From: Bradyrhizobium jicamae
Lineage (GTDB): Bacteria > Pseudomonadota > Alphaproteobacteria > Rhizobiales > Xanthobacteraceae
NCBI RefSeq assembly: GCF_018130695.1
Contig: NZ_JAFCJX010000017.1
Location: forward strand, 62,001 to 126,000
Length of the DNA stretch: 64,000 bases
Reading direction: 5' to 3'
The notes beneath the pieces were generated by a model. That model did no database searches and was not told the origin of the DNA. It was given only the letters and a program-made list of their open reading frames with translations. The number at the start of each line of letters is the position of its first letter. Position 1 is the stretch's first letter. Of the stretch, positions 35,899 through 44,437 are shown one piece after another. A program made the position numbers and the translations under genes.

Positions 35899-37083
35899 TC
35901 AGTCTCGGAGACCAAGCCTCTCACAGAACCAATCCGCGACTGCGGTGTTTCGTTCGTCAGCATGGTTGTAGATGCAATGGTCGCCGTCTTTCCAAACAAG
36001 CAGCGTCTTGTCATCTGAAGCCGCTTGATCATGGATCAGCCTCGCATTGTCGAGGCTGAACACAGTATCGATCTCGCTGTGGAGTTGCAGCAGGGGAGTA
36101 CGAAGGCTGCCGAGTGAAGCTGTCAGATCCAACGCGTTGAGAACCGCCCTCGCCTGGTCATTGCACGAACTTCCAATCATCGCCTCGACCTTGCTGAAAA
36201 AGCGCGGATATCGTTCGGGAAACTCCAGCGGTCTACTTGCACCGCAGTTGACGCAGCATGCGGCAAGACGCTGGTCGGCGATCGCCGCGTTAGCGACCAA
36301 GCATCCCCCAAAGCTATTTCCAAGAATCCCGATACGGCCGCTCACCCTGGGGTCTTCAAGAAGAGCATCGACGATGCGCGAGAAGGCCCGATGGACGTCG
36401 CTGGTTAGATACAGATGGTGGAAAAGCCTCGTCTCGCCTTGCCCGGGCACGTCGATGAGCAGGGCCGCGATGCCGCGCTCGACAAGCGCCAGCGCGGCGG
36501 GATGATGCTCTTCTCGCCAACCATCAAATCCTCCCAGAACAATGACGACAGGTGAAGATTCCGACAATGGCGGCCGGATAAGCCAGCCGCAGAGTTTTCC
36601 TTCGTCGAAATCGACAGTCCAATGGTCGGTAGGACAATCATCGAGTGCCGCAGCCTCGGAGAAGGCAGCAATGAGGCGACCATAAAGCTCCTTCTTGAGG
36701 TCGGTATCGAAGGCAATCGCTGCTTGGGCGACCCTGAAACAGGCGGATGCCCAGCGAAAATACCTAAGGGCGGTCGTCCGGTGTCCTTTCTGCTTGGCCG
36801 CGCCCGCCAGCCTTAGGTTGCGCTCAGCCAACCAGCAGGCAGCTTCAACCCAATCGACCCCTACCGTCGCCATTGAGCGAAGCGTTTCCACGTCAGCGTA
36901 GGCCATTCCGCTGCTGAGCAGTCTGGATTGCGGCATCGCGCGCAGCAACGCATCAAGAGCGGCGCGCTCCTCGGGAGACAAAAGAACGGGGATTTTGGGT
37001 AGAGGTTCGGCTGAAGGATCGCAGGGGGTCGACCAGGATCCGCGCTTCCCAACGTCCAGGCCGATGTGCCGTTGATCTTGCAT
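35899..37083 (-). CDS. Alpha/beta hydrolase, 2,6-dihydroxypseudooxynicotine hydrolase-like C-C hydrolase
   Basis: A 394-residue alpha/beta hydrolase with a long helical N-terminal domain (about 1-155). The core has the oxyanion segment LGGFDGWREEHHP, the nucleophile elbow GNSFGG, an acid-region SEIDTVFS and the catalytic His in DGDHCIYNH. The size and layout fit the FrsA/dihydroxypseudooxynicotine hydrolase group, which hydrolyse a C-C bond next to a ketone on a hydroxylated ring. In this cluster it may cleave a side chain or ring-fission product. It is divergent from the outer-membrane protein gene. Confidence 0.75.
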   Translation of the reverse strand: MQDQRHIGLDVGKRGSWSTPCDPSAEPLPKIPVLLSPEERAALDALLRAMPQSRLLSSGMAYADVETLRSMATVGVDWVEAACWLAERNLRLAGAAKQKGHRTTALRYFRWASACFRVAQAAIAFDTDLKKELYGRLIAAFSEAAALDDCPTDHWTVDFDEGKLCGWLIRPPLSESSPVVIVLGGFDGWREEHHPAALALVERGIAALLIDVPGQGETRLFHHLYLTSDVHRAFSRIVDALLEDPRVSGRIGILGNSFGGCLVANAAIADQRLAACCVNCGASRPLEFPERYPRFFSKVEAMIGSSCNDQARAVLNALDLTASLGSLRTPLLQLHSEIDTVFSLDNARLIHDQAASDDKTLLVWKDGDHCIYNHADERNTAVADWFCERLGLRD

Positions 37084-37438
37084 TGTTCACCGTTCAATCG
37101 CTAACAAATGTGGCCCGGGAGATTTCGGCCGCGTGACAGCGCCCGTGTTGCTTCAAGTCGAGTGCAACAGCTCACGACGCGGGCTTGATGATGGGCTCAT
37201 CTCTGATGAGAACATCATTTTCGGCAGCTTCGTCAAGCAAAATGAAATTGACGCCGTCTCCGTGCGTCGACGAACCCTTGGCTGCGCCCTCGGTCTCGTC
37301 CGCTCCCGATGTTGTCCCTGTGACGCATTCGCCGCGCATTTGGCTTGGCCGGCGCAAGGTCTCGCCTTGACAGGAACAAAAATTCATGATGATCAGTTGC
37401 TCAAACTTGATAATGTCATCATCAATGAGGAACGCATC
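37084..37438. other. Divergent control region, alpha/beta hydrolase / outer-membrane protein
   Basis: A 355-bp region holding the motif copy at 37197-37217 and a looser half-copy at 37408-37421 (TGATAATGTCATCA) directly before the porin gene. The plus frame is open through it, but translation there resembles no protein and lacks an RBS, so I place the gene start at 37439. Confidence 0.55.
37197..37217. promoter_or_regulatory. Module-B operator motif, copy 4
   Basis: TCATCTCTGAT-N5-CATCA, with perfect overlapping inverted repeat CTCATC-TCT-GATGAG (37196-37210). It could control both the outer-membrane protein gene (plus) and the hydrolase-transporter pair (minus). Confidence 0.7.
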
Positions 37439-38434
37439 ATGCTTTCAGCGATGGGCACGCGAACGCTGTCTTTGACTTTCTCTGCCGCAATGGCGCTTTT
37501 GGGTGCCGGACCTGCTTACTCGTACGAGGTTGGATATCCCGGCGCGGCTCAAAAGCCTGGAGTCACCCTTGGCGGCTCTTCGGCTGGCACGCCGCCACCG
37601 GGCATCTATATGTTCGACCAATTCGTGACGGCGCAGGGATCAATCACGGGACCAAACGTTCCGACTGGTCCAAAGACGAGCGTTTCCGCGGCTGCAGTAG
37701 GATTTCTCTTTGTGCCTGGCTGGACCTTCCTCGGAGCGACTTATGATGCAGTCATAGTCCAGCCCGCGTTTTCGTCGAACATTTCGGCACCGGTCAATTT
37801 CCAGGCCGCTGCGGTTCACAACACCTATGTCGTGCCGGCCGAATTGAGCTGGAAGCTCGGCGATAGCGGCTTCTTCGTAAAGACGGGCCTCGGGATCTAT
37901 GTCCCAGACGGAGATATCCTAGGCGCCAACGGGCTAGCGAGCATCGGAAACCCGTGGTGGACGTTTCAACCGGAATTCATCGTTTCTTATCTGAAGGATG
38001 GCTGGAACTTAACGGCAAACATCTTTCAAGAATTCAATACCAAGAATCAAAGAACGGGTTACCGCACTGGCGACATATTTCACGCGGAGTTCGTTGCAAC
38101 GAAGCGGTTCGATAAATGGACTCTCGGGCCGGTCGGTTACGTCGTCTCGCAAGTGAGCAACGACCAATCGAGCGCCTTCTACAATTTTGCAGTGAATTCG
38201 AACCGATATACGAAAGTGGCTGCCGGGGGTTTGGTCGGCTATGACTTTGGTCCCGTGGCTCTGAACGTTTGGGCCACGAACGAATTCTACAGCACGGCCT
38301 CGGGAAAGACTCCGTCCGCGGGAGTTGACCTAGCAACGGTTACCCACGCCTGGTCTGCATTTGCGAGCATAAGTTATCGACTGTGGGCTCCTGACGATGG
38401 GGCAGCACCTAGACGGCTCCTCCCGACAAAGTAA
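37439..38434 (+). CDS. Outer-membrane SphA/MetA-pathway-like transporter protein
   Basis: The ATG at 37439 has GAGGAA upstream and a signal peptide (TRTLSLTFSAAMALLGAGPAYS). The 331-residue mature protein is dominated by alternating amphipathic beta strands, with family features such as GIYMFDQFV, GFFVKTGLGIYVPDG, NPWWTFQPEFIVSYL and the terminal SISYRLW. It matches the phenol-degradation meta-pathway outer-membrane family that forms channels for aromatic substrates. Likely entry route for the module B substrate; followed by a strong terminator. Confidence 0.85.
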   Translation: MLSAMGTRTLSLTFSAAMALLGAGPAYSYEVGYPGAAQKPGVTLGGSSAGTPPPGIYMFDQFVTAQGSITGPNVPTGPKTSVSAAAVGFLFVPGWTFLGATYDAVIVQPAFSSNISAPVNFQAAAVHNTYVVPAELSWKLGDSGFFVKTGLGIYVPDGDILGANGLASIGNPWWTFQPEFIVSYLKDGWNLTANIFQEFNTKNQRTGYRTGDIFHAEFVATKRFDKWTLGPVGYVVSQVSNDQSSAFYNFAVNSNRYTKVAAGGLVGYDFGPVALNVWATNEFYSTASGKTPSAGVDLATVTHAWSAFASISYRLWAPDDGAAPRRLLPTK

Positions 38435-38470
38435 TTAAACTTTGCGGACGACGGTAAACCTCCCTAACTC

Positions 38471-38500
38471 GCCACGCTCCAAGAGCGTGGCTTTTCTTTT
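38471..38500 (+). terminator. Rho-independent terminator
   Basis: A 9-bp perfect stem (GCCACGCTC / GAGCGTGGC) with a CAA loop, followed by CTTTTCTTTT. It ends the outer-membrane protein transcript and marks the right limit of module B. Confidence 0.9.
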
Positions 38501-38554
38501 GAAAGCTAGATACGCCGCAACCGTACGCCGATCAGAATTCGCCGCGCCCTAACG

Positions 38555-38812
38555 TTGGCTGATCGCGTTCGTCGAACCACTGCCAGGTCATTCGACACCA
38601 CACTCCAAGGCTGGACACGCCGTAGGTTGCGCAACGCATTGCGTCTTTCGGAATTTCCTCGATCTTTCGTTGAACGCCAAAACAAGGCCCCGGACTTCTA
38701 CAAAGCTATGGCGGACACGGCGGCGGCATTGAACCTGTCCTATTTCGCCTATCTCGGGAGACCAGGAACGATCAACGAAACGCAGCGAGAGCTATTGACC
38801 TACACAGCTTCG
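38555..38812 (+). pseudogene. LuxR autoinducer-domain fragment
   Basis: The translation FVERQNKAPDFYKAMADTAAALNLSYFAYLG followed by LLTYTAS aligns with the N-terminal autoinducer-binding part of LuxR proteins (compare ALGFRWFAYFG and SSYPKSW in the LuxR gene at 54935). It stops abruptly where the Trp-containing ligand pocket should follow, and sequence of another family begins. No HTH remains, so it is a remnant. Confidence 0.6.
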
Positions 38813-39235
38813 ACTTGCGATTGCGGCTTGTGACCACGGAAGCTAGGGCCGCAGAAGCGCTTTCGATCAAGCACACCGCCTTCAGCCGGGCCATCGGTCA
38901 GCTTGAGTACGTGGTAGGAACTTCACTGTTTGAGCGCTCAAGCGGTGGAATCAAGCCTACGCTGGCCGGTCGAGCGGTTCTGCGAATTGCGCGGTTGATC
39001 TTGGAGCAAGTCGACATGCTCGTTGACACAGGGCGGTCCGGTGGTCGCGGCGATACTGGCCATCTTGTCATCGGCTTCTTCACATCCATGTCTACCGGTA
39101 ATTTGCGAGCGACGATAGGTGAACTCAAGAAGCAGCTACCTCGGCTCGAACTGGCAACGATGGAACGCTCTCGCTTCCGCCTGATGACTGCCCTCCGTAA
39201 CGGAACCGCCGACGTTGTCGTTATCCGAGTGTGCG
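38813..39235 (+). pseudogene. LysR regulator fragment
   Basis: About 140 residues of a LysR-type regulator of the kind common on rhizobial islands: DLRLRLVTTEARAAEALSIKHTAFSRAIGQLEYVVGTSLFERSSGGIKPTLAG (HTH) and the start of the effector domain (GHLVIGFFTSM to NGTADVVVIR). The first helix is damaged, and the last ~150 residues are missing. It is joined directly to the preceding LuxR fragment, evidence of a recombination scar. Confidence 0.7.
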
Positions 39236-40933
39236 AGGCATATAAATGCCGCGTTCATTCGATAGTTTTGCGCTACGGCGTCATGTGCCGGCGCGAACGA
39301 ATACCAAGGACAAGCCAATGACGCGAGTTGCGCTCTACGCCCGATACTCCTCTGACAATCAACGTGACGCGTCGATCGAAGACCAATTTCGTATCTGCAA
39401 AGAGCGCGCGGTGCGCGAAAAGTGGACGATCGCCAATTCTTACACGGATGCCGGAATCTCCGGTGCGAGCATGATACGTCGTCCGGGCATCCAAGCATTG
39501 TTGCAGGATGCTCAGAGCCGTGCGTTCGATATCGTGCTCGCTGAGGCGCTCGATCGCATCAGCCGCGACCAAGCGGACGTGGCAACCCTGTTCAAGCAGC
39601 TGCGCTTTGCCGACATTCCGATCGTCACCTTGGCCGAAGGGGAGATCACCGAGCTTCACGTCGGTCTAAAAGGGACCATGAATGCTCTGTTTCTGAAAGA
39701 CCTAGCTGCGAAGACGCACCGCGGCTTGCGAGGTCGAGTAGAAGGTGGAAAGTCAGGTGGCGGGCTTTGCTCGGTTACCGCGTTATCAAACGGCTGGACG
39801 AGCGCGGAGATCGTATCCGAGGAGACCGAGAGATTGATCCGGCCCAGGCCGGCGTGATCCGGCGCATCTTTCGGGACTTCGCCGCAGGCATCAGCCCGCG
39901 AGCGATCGCCGTGAAGCTCAACGCCGAAGGCATAGCGGGTCCTGAGACCAAGCTGTGGAACGACACGACGATCCGAGGCCATCTAAAGCGCGGCACCGGG
40001 ATCATCAATAACGAGCTTTACGTGGGACGCCTCGTTTGGAATCGGCTGCATTACATTAAGAATCCTTCGACGGGGAAACGCATCTCGCATCTCAATCCGG
40101 AGTCCGAATGGATCATCACCAAAGTTCCAGAGCTTCGCATCATCGAGGACGAACTCTGGAATCTGGTGAAAGCCAAGCAAAGCGAGATCGCGGAAAGATT
40201 TATCAATGTGACGGCAGCTGTCCGCGAGCACCATTCGAACAAACGAATCAACGGTGCTCGCCGCCCAAAGTCGTTGTTCTCGGGACTTGTGCTCTGCGGC
40301 TTATGCGATGGCCCCTGTTCGCTGCGCGGCGCCGATCGCTTCGTCTGCTCGGCACATGTCAGCAACGGGTCCTGTTCGAACGGCCGTACCTTGGCGCGGA
40401 GCGAACTCGAACAACGCGTGTTGGGCGGGCTGAAGGACGGGCTGCTGGCGCCAGACATCATAGCAGAAGCAATGCGCGCCTATGCCGAGGAGATGAACCG
40501 GCTGAACCGTGAGCGGCGAGCCCGCGGCGATGCCTGGCGCGCTGAACTGGCGAAGGTAGAAAAGCAAATCCACGGAATGGTCGAAGCGATCAAGGAGGGC
40601 ATGTTCCAGCAGTCGATGATCGCGGCGATGGACGCGCTGGAGGCTCGACCAGCCGAGCTTTCTGCCCTGCTCGTCGAAGCCCCTGCGGATACTCCGGACA
40701 TTCTGCCGAGCGCCTCGCAACTCTACGCCAAGAAGGTCGCCCACCTCACCGAGGCTTTGAACCGTCCGGAAGACCGGGCCGAGGCCGCCCAGGCTTTTCG
40801 TGGCCTGATCGAACGCATTGTTCTCCGCCCGGGTGCCAGGCGCGGCCAGATCGACGCCACCCTCCATGGTGATTTGGGCACAATCCTGAGCTGGACTGCT
40901 GCGCGTAACACGGAAAAGGCAGCACAAACCAAA

Positions 40934-40959
40934 ACTCCCGCAGCCTCGGCTACGGGAGT
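40934..40959 (-). terminator. Hairpin downstream of the tRNA remnant
   Basis: Arms ACTCCCG and CGGGAGT enclose a further AGCC/GGCT stem. On the minus strand it is followed by TTTTGGTTTGT. This looks like the native terminator of the tRNA gene whose 3' part lies just to its right. Confidence 0.6.
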
Positions 40960-40970
40960 GTCGGTATCAG

Positions 40971-41024
40971 TGGTTGCGGGGACAGGATTTGAACCTGGAC
41001 CTCCGGCTATAAGCCTGACGAGCT
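40971..41024 (-). pseudogene. 3' fragment of tRNA-Met (initiator-type), attachment-site remnant
   Basis: Read on the minus strand, the segment reproduces the 3' part of rhizobial initiator tRNA-Met: AGCTCGTCAGG, anticodon stem and loop, T-arm CAGGTTCAAATCCTG, and the acceptor end CCCCGCAACCA. The 5' acceptor strand is absent, one base is missing in the variable loop, and the anticodon loop reads CTTATAG in place of CTCATAA. It is therefore not functional. tRNA 3' ends are classic attachment sites, and this one abuts the recombinase. Confidence 0.75.
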
Positions 41025-41026
41025 GA

Positions 41027-41334
41027 CGCCGCCCAACCTACAGCAGGTGAAGTGCGATTGATCGATCGGGCTTTCGGGTGGTCATCCCGCATACCGAAAC
41101 ATCGATCGGCCAAATCTGGAAAATCAGGAGGTTATGCTGGAGATGGTAGCGAGAGAGACTCGTATCTTCAGCCCCAGGGTTGACTCTCCGCCTTCGAAAG
41201 TTCGCCGTGGTGGCTTGTAGGCTTCCGGGCCACCGAGAGGCTGAGAATGGTCAAGCCGATGACCACGTTAAATGGCGGAACCGAAATTCGTGTCGCAGCG
41301 TGACACGCGGAAAAGGTTGTAAAAACGACGTCAT
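41027..41334. other. Intergenic region between attachment remnant and transfer operon
   Basis: About 300 bp without a recognisable gene. It contains scattered short repeats (GATCGATCGG near 41062) but no clear terminator for the transfer operon. Confidence 0.4.
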
Positions 41335-42507
41335 TCAGCGTTCTCGCCCTCGCATTCTCATGCGTTCAGCATCCTGGCTTTGCCGGTCTTCTTCTTTGGC
41401 AGGTCCTTGTTGATGACGCTCTTTAACGGGCTCCATGACGGTCGCTCGCGCGAAAGAATGCCCATTTTCGAGGCGTTGGGCGATGCGCTCCTTGGCGAAA
41501 GCCATGATGCTCTGGCGAGCATTCTCGTCGTGCGGCAGAGCGCGTTCGACAAGCTTGTTGATGACGACAATCTGGGATTGGGCCGCGAGCCGGTCGGAAT
41601 CATGCGCGGTTGCCGGCCGGTCTTCACGGCGTGCCTCCACCGTCACGTTCCACCTGTTGCGCCACATCTGGCGCCGTTCAATGCCAGCGATTCCCGTGGC
41701 GGCGTCTATGGACTTGATGGCCCTGATGACGGGTTCGACGCCATCCCTGCGCAGAGAGATGCGGTCGCCAGGCCTGGCGCCACTGTCTGCGACATCCGTT
41801 ACAACGCCGACGCCCCACACCTGATGTCGCCGGCCATCATCCAGTTCGATGGCTGCATAGGTTGACGGCTCCGCGTCGGCGCGGTTGCGATAGGGGCCAA
41901 TTCCGACCTCCATCAGACGTCCGGAAACGCCCTTGTCGTAATCGAGCTTATCCGCCTGCAGAGGCCTGTCAGAGGCCGATCGAGCCTGGCCATCGTTGGT
42001 CCGCGCGTGAGCCCGTTCCCATGCGGCTCGGCGGTCAGCGAGCGCCTGGCCATCAAGCTCGCTTGGTTGATAGCCCTTCACATCCATCCCGCGCGCGCCA
42101 GCCTCGAGCCAGGCCTCGCGTCGGAAGTCGACGGAACCACGGACGTGAAGTGCGTCCCATTGGCGATGTTGCGCCACGCTGACCATGTCCCGGATCACCT
42201 CGGCGGCGGCTAGGCGGGTGACGAGGCGATCGTCAGTGGCCTTGAACGCGAGGTACTCTTTCCGCTCATCGGCATAGAGCCGCGCTTCGCGATCAGATCC
42301 ATCCTTTTCTGGTTCACTGGCCACCACGTAATATTTGCGCCGAATGCGATCGGGGAGAGCATGGTCCAGAGGTTCCGTAGACGAAGACTTGTCAGTCGCT
42401 GCCATGCTTCCAGAGTCATCGCCTCCCTTGTCTCTGTTGGAAGCGTCCGCGGCGCGACGTTGCCGTTTGAGTCTGAACTCGTTGCTTTCATCACGAGTGT
42501 CGTTCAT
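41335..42507 (-). CDS. LPD7-domain conjugation-associated protein
   Basis: A 390-residue charged protein. The middle (about 90-175; LVTRLAAAEVIRDMVSVAQHRQWDALHVRGSVDFRREAWLEAGARGMDVKGYQPSE) matches the LPD7 domain often fused to conjugative relaxases. The following ~100 residues (VGIGPYRNRADAEPSTYAAIELDDGRRHQVWG) resemble the C-terminal region of TraI-type relaxases. No nuclease domain is visible, so this is either a relaxase accessory or the C-terminal remainder of a split relaxase. The start overlaps the virD4 stop by 17 bp, so it is the last operon gene. Confidence 0.75.
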   Translation of the reverse strand: MNDTRDESNEFRLKRQRRAADASNRDKGGDDSGSMAATDKSSSTEPLDHALPDRIRRKYYVVASEPEKDGSDREARLYADERKEYLAFKATDDRLVTRLAAAEVIRDMVSVAQHRQWDALHVRGSVDFRREAWLEAGARGMDVKGYQPSELDGQALADRRAAWERAHARTNDGQARSASDRPLQADKLDYDKGVSGRLMEVGIGPYRNRADAEPSTYAAIELDDGRRHQVWGVGVVTDVADSGARPGDRISLRRDGVEPVIRAIKSIDAATGIAGIERRQMWRNRWNVTVEARREDRPATAHDSDRLAAQSQIVVINKLVERALPHDENARQSIMAFAKERIAQRLENGHSFARATVMEPVKERHQQGPAKEEDRQSQDAERMRMRGRER

Positions 42508-44437
42508 GCTGCTGCTCGTTCCACTTGCGGCCGGACCGTCGCGCCGGCGGGATGGCCTGGGCGTCGATATAATTGAGGACCCAGGCCTTCATGTCGTCTT
42601 CGGAAAGACCTTCGATATCGACGTCGACGTCCCCGAAATCGAAACTGGCGCCTGCAGGAATCGTGGAGGGATCGGCCACCTCCTCGTCGGTCATGGGCCG
42701 TGCTCGGAATACCGCACGCAGTTCAGCGATCTCGGAGCGCAACTCCTTGATTTCGGCGTCGAGCAGTGCATTTGAGCGCCCTTTAGGCATCTTGAGGACA
42801 GGCGCCGGCAGCAATCGCTCCAGAAAAGACTTGTCCTCGTAATAGATGATCTTATCGGCGACGATTGGGGGAATACCGGTGCCGAGAATGAATGCCTTGG
42901 ATTTCGGAAGAAGCTTGAGCTCTTGCGGCAGCATCAGGGCGCGACGATGCTCGGACACCGTCTCGCTGATCGCGCGCATCGCCAGCCCTTTTGGTCCGCT
43001 GCGGCTGCGGGCGTTCACAGTCTCGTAGCCGATGCGCTCCGAAAGCTCATTCGCCACATCCTGCTCCTTTGGGGCAAACACGACCTCAACGGCGTGGTTG
43101 GTCATGAAGTTGCGGGCTGCGTCGATCCCGTAGATGGCGCGCAGCTGCGCCGGGCTCTGGACGACGGTGAGAAGGCGGATGCCGTAGCCGGCGACGAAGG
43201 CGACCGATTTTGCCAGCACATTGACATTGCCGAGCGCCGGGAATTCGTCGAGCAAGAGCAGCACCTTGCGAGTGAGTTTGGAATTTTGCTCCGGAAGTTC
43301 GCGGGTGTTGAGATCAACCACCTGCTGAAAGAAGAGGTTCAGAAGCGGTGCCATGCGGTCCAGATTATCTGGCGTCACCCCGAGATAGATCGACATGGGC
43401 TCTTGGCGTAGCTTCCGCAGGTCAAAATCATTGGTCGAGGTTGCAGCATCGATACGGGGATTGAGCCAAAGGCCGAGCCTCGCCGTTACGGTCTTGCGGA
43501 CCGAGTTCAACGTGTTCTCGGAGGCGGCAAGAAAATCGTTCAGCGCCGTGATGCAGTGCCGCGACAGTGGGGAAGGCCCCGCCTTGCGATCTGCGATGAT
43601 CTTGTCGAAGTGGGCTTTGAGATCCTGGTTAGCCGACAGCTGGCGCAGGATCTCGCCGATCGTCAAGGGCAAGCCCGGCGTTTCCGCGACGTAGGCGCCG
43701 ATCGCCACAAAGGATGAACGCGCCGCCTCAAACCAGAACGGATCCCCGCGGCTTTCGGCCGGAAACAGCATCACCGCAATCCGCTGCAGATCGTCGTAAA
43801 GGTCGGCGGGATCGCTGCGCACGTAGCCAAGGGGATTGTAGCGCGCCGTGCGACCGTTTTCGTCGAGTGGGTCGAACAGATGGACCTCCTGCCCGTGCGC
43901 TGCGCGAAAGCCGGCCGAGCGATCCCAGTTCTCCTTCTTAACGTCGAGCGCGACGACCGAGTCCGGCCAGTTGAGCAGATTGGGAATTACATAACCCACG
44001 CCCTTCCCGGCGCGGGTTGGGGCATAAAGGAGGACGTGCTCCGATCCGCCGAAGCAGAGCATTTTCCCGTCTTTGCGGCCAAGCAGCAGACCGTCCTTGG
44101 ATCGCAGGCCTGCGGCCTTGATCTCCCGCTCGGAGGCGAAACGGGCCTTGCCGTGAAGGGGAAGCGGACGGTGTCGAAGGATGGCGCCGAGCAAGCCAAA
44201 GACCACGATCAGGCCAGCGAGGGTCGAAAGCGTAAGCCAGCGGTCGAAGCGCGGGTCGGCGCCATAACGCGGCCAGCCTGTGGCGATCTCGGACCAGTGA
44301 AAGCCGCCGTCGTGGAGTCTGAGCCCGAGCAGCAGAACGTTCGAGGCAACTAGGAGGAAGACTGCGCCGGCCGTGAGCGCCAGCGCCGTGCCGAGGCCGG
44401 CCTTAACGGGCGTGGTCGCGTTTGCGAACGGGGTCAT
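42491..44437 (-). CDS. virD4: Type IV coupling protein VirD4/TraG
   Basis: A 648-residue coupling ATPase; ATG 44437 overlaps the end of virB11 by 35 bp. Two N-terminal TM helices (about 13-35, 65-88) precede the P-loop APTRAGKGVGYV and Walker B VLLLLDEFPALG, with QSPAQLRAIYG as sensor segment. It recruits the relaxosome to the secretion channel at the inner membrane. The C-terminal tail (about 570-648) is acidic with a coiled coil. Full length for the family. Confidence 0.93.
   Translation of the reverse strand: MTPFANATTPVKAGLGTALALTAGAVFLLVASNVLLLGLRLHDGGFHWSEIATGWPRYGADPRFDRWLTLSTLAGLIVVFGLLGAILRHRPLPLHGKARFASEREIKAAGLRSKDGLLLGRKDGKMLCFGGSEHVLLYAPTRAGKGVGYVIPNLLNWPDSVVALDVKKENWDRSAGFRAAHGQEVHLFDPLDENGRTARYNPLGYVRSDPADLYDDLQRIAVMLFPAESRGDPFWFEAARSSFVAIGAYVAETPGLPLTIGEILRQLSANQDLKAHFDKIIADRKAGPSPLSRHCITALNDFLAASENTLNSVRKTVTARLGLWLNPRIDAATSTNDFDLRKLRQEPMSIYLGVTPDNLDRMAPLLNLFFQQVVDLNTRELPEQNSKLTRKVLLLLDEFPALGNVNVLAKSVAFVAGYGIRLLTVVQSPAQLRAIYGIDAARNFMTNHAVEVVFAPKEQDVANELSERIGYETVNARSRSGPKGLAMRAISETVSEHRRALMLPQELKLLPKSKAFILGTGIPPIVADKIIYYEDKSFLERLLPAPVLKMPKGRSNALLDAEIKELRSEIAELRAVFRARPMTDEEVADPSTIPAGASFDFGDVDVDIEGLSEDDMKAWVLNYIDAQAIPPARRSGRKWNEQQHERHS

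Larger units (their letters stand above)
39318..41026 (+). pseudogene. Large serine recombinase (integrase), frameshifted
   Basis: The catalytic resolvase domain starts at ATG 39318 (TRVALYARYSSDNQRDASIEDQ, nucleophile Ser in RYSS) and includes LAEALDRISRDQADV. The frame then changes near 39771, and the recombinase/zinc-ribbon part continues in another frame from GYRVIKRLDERGD to 41026. The junction reads TGC TCG GTT ACC where relatives read Cys-Tyr-Gly-Tyr-Arg, consistent with loss of one base in the Tyr codon. The second half has the zinc-ribbon CGLCDGPC...C...C and a coiled coil. Such enzymes integrate islands. Unless the shift is a sequencing error or programmed, it is inactive. Its last codons read through a tRNA-Met fragment. 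Confidence 0.85.

Noticed and set aside
39246-39317. Earlier start for the serine recombinase
   Set aside because: The resolvase domain begins right at ATG 39318; the upstream codons look like LysR-gene debris.
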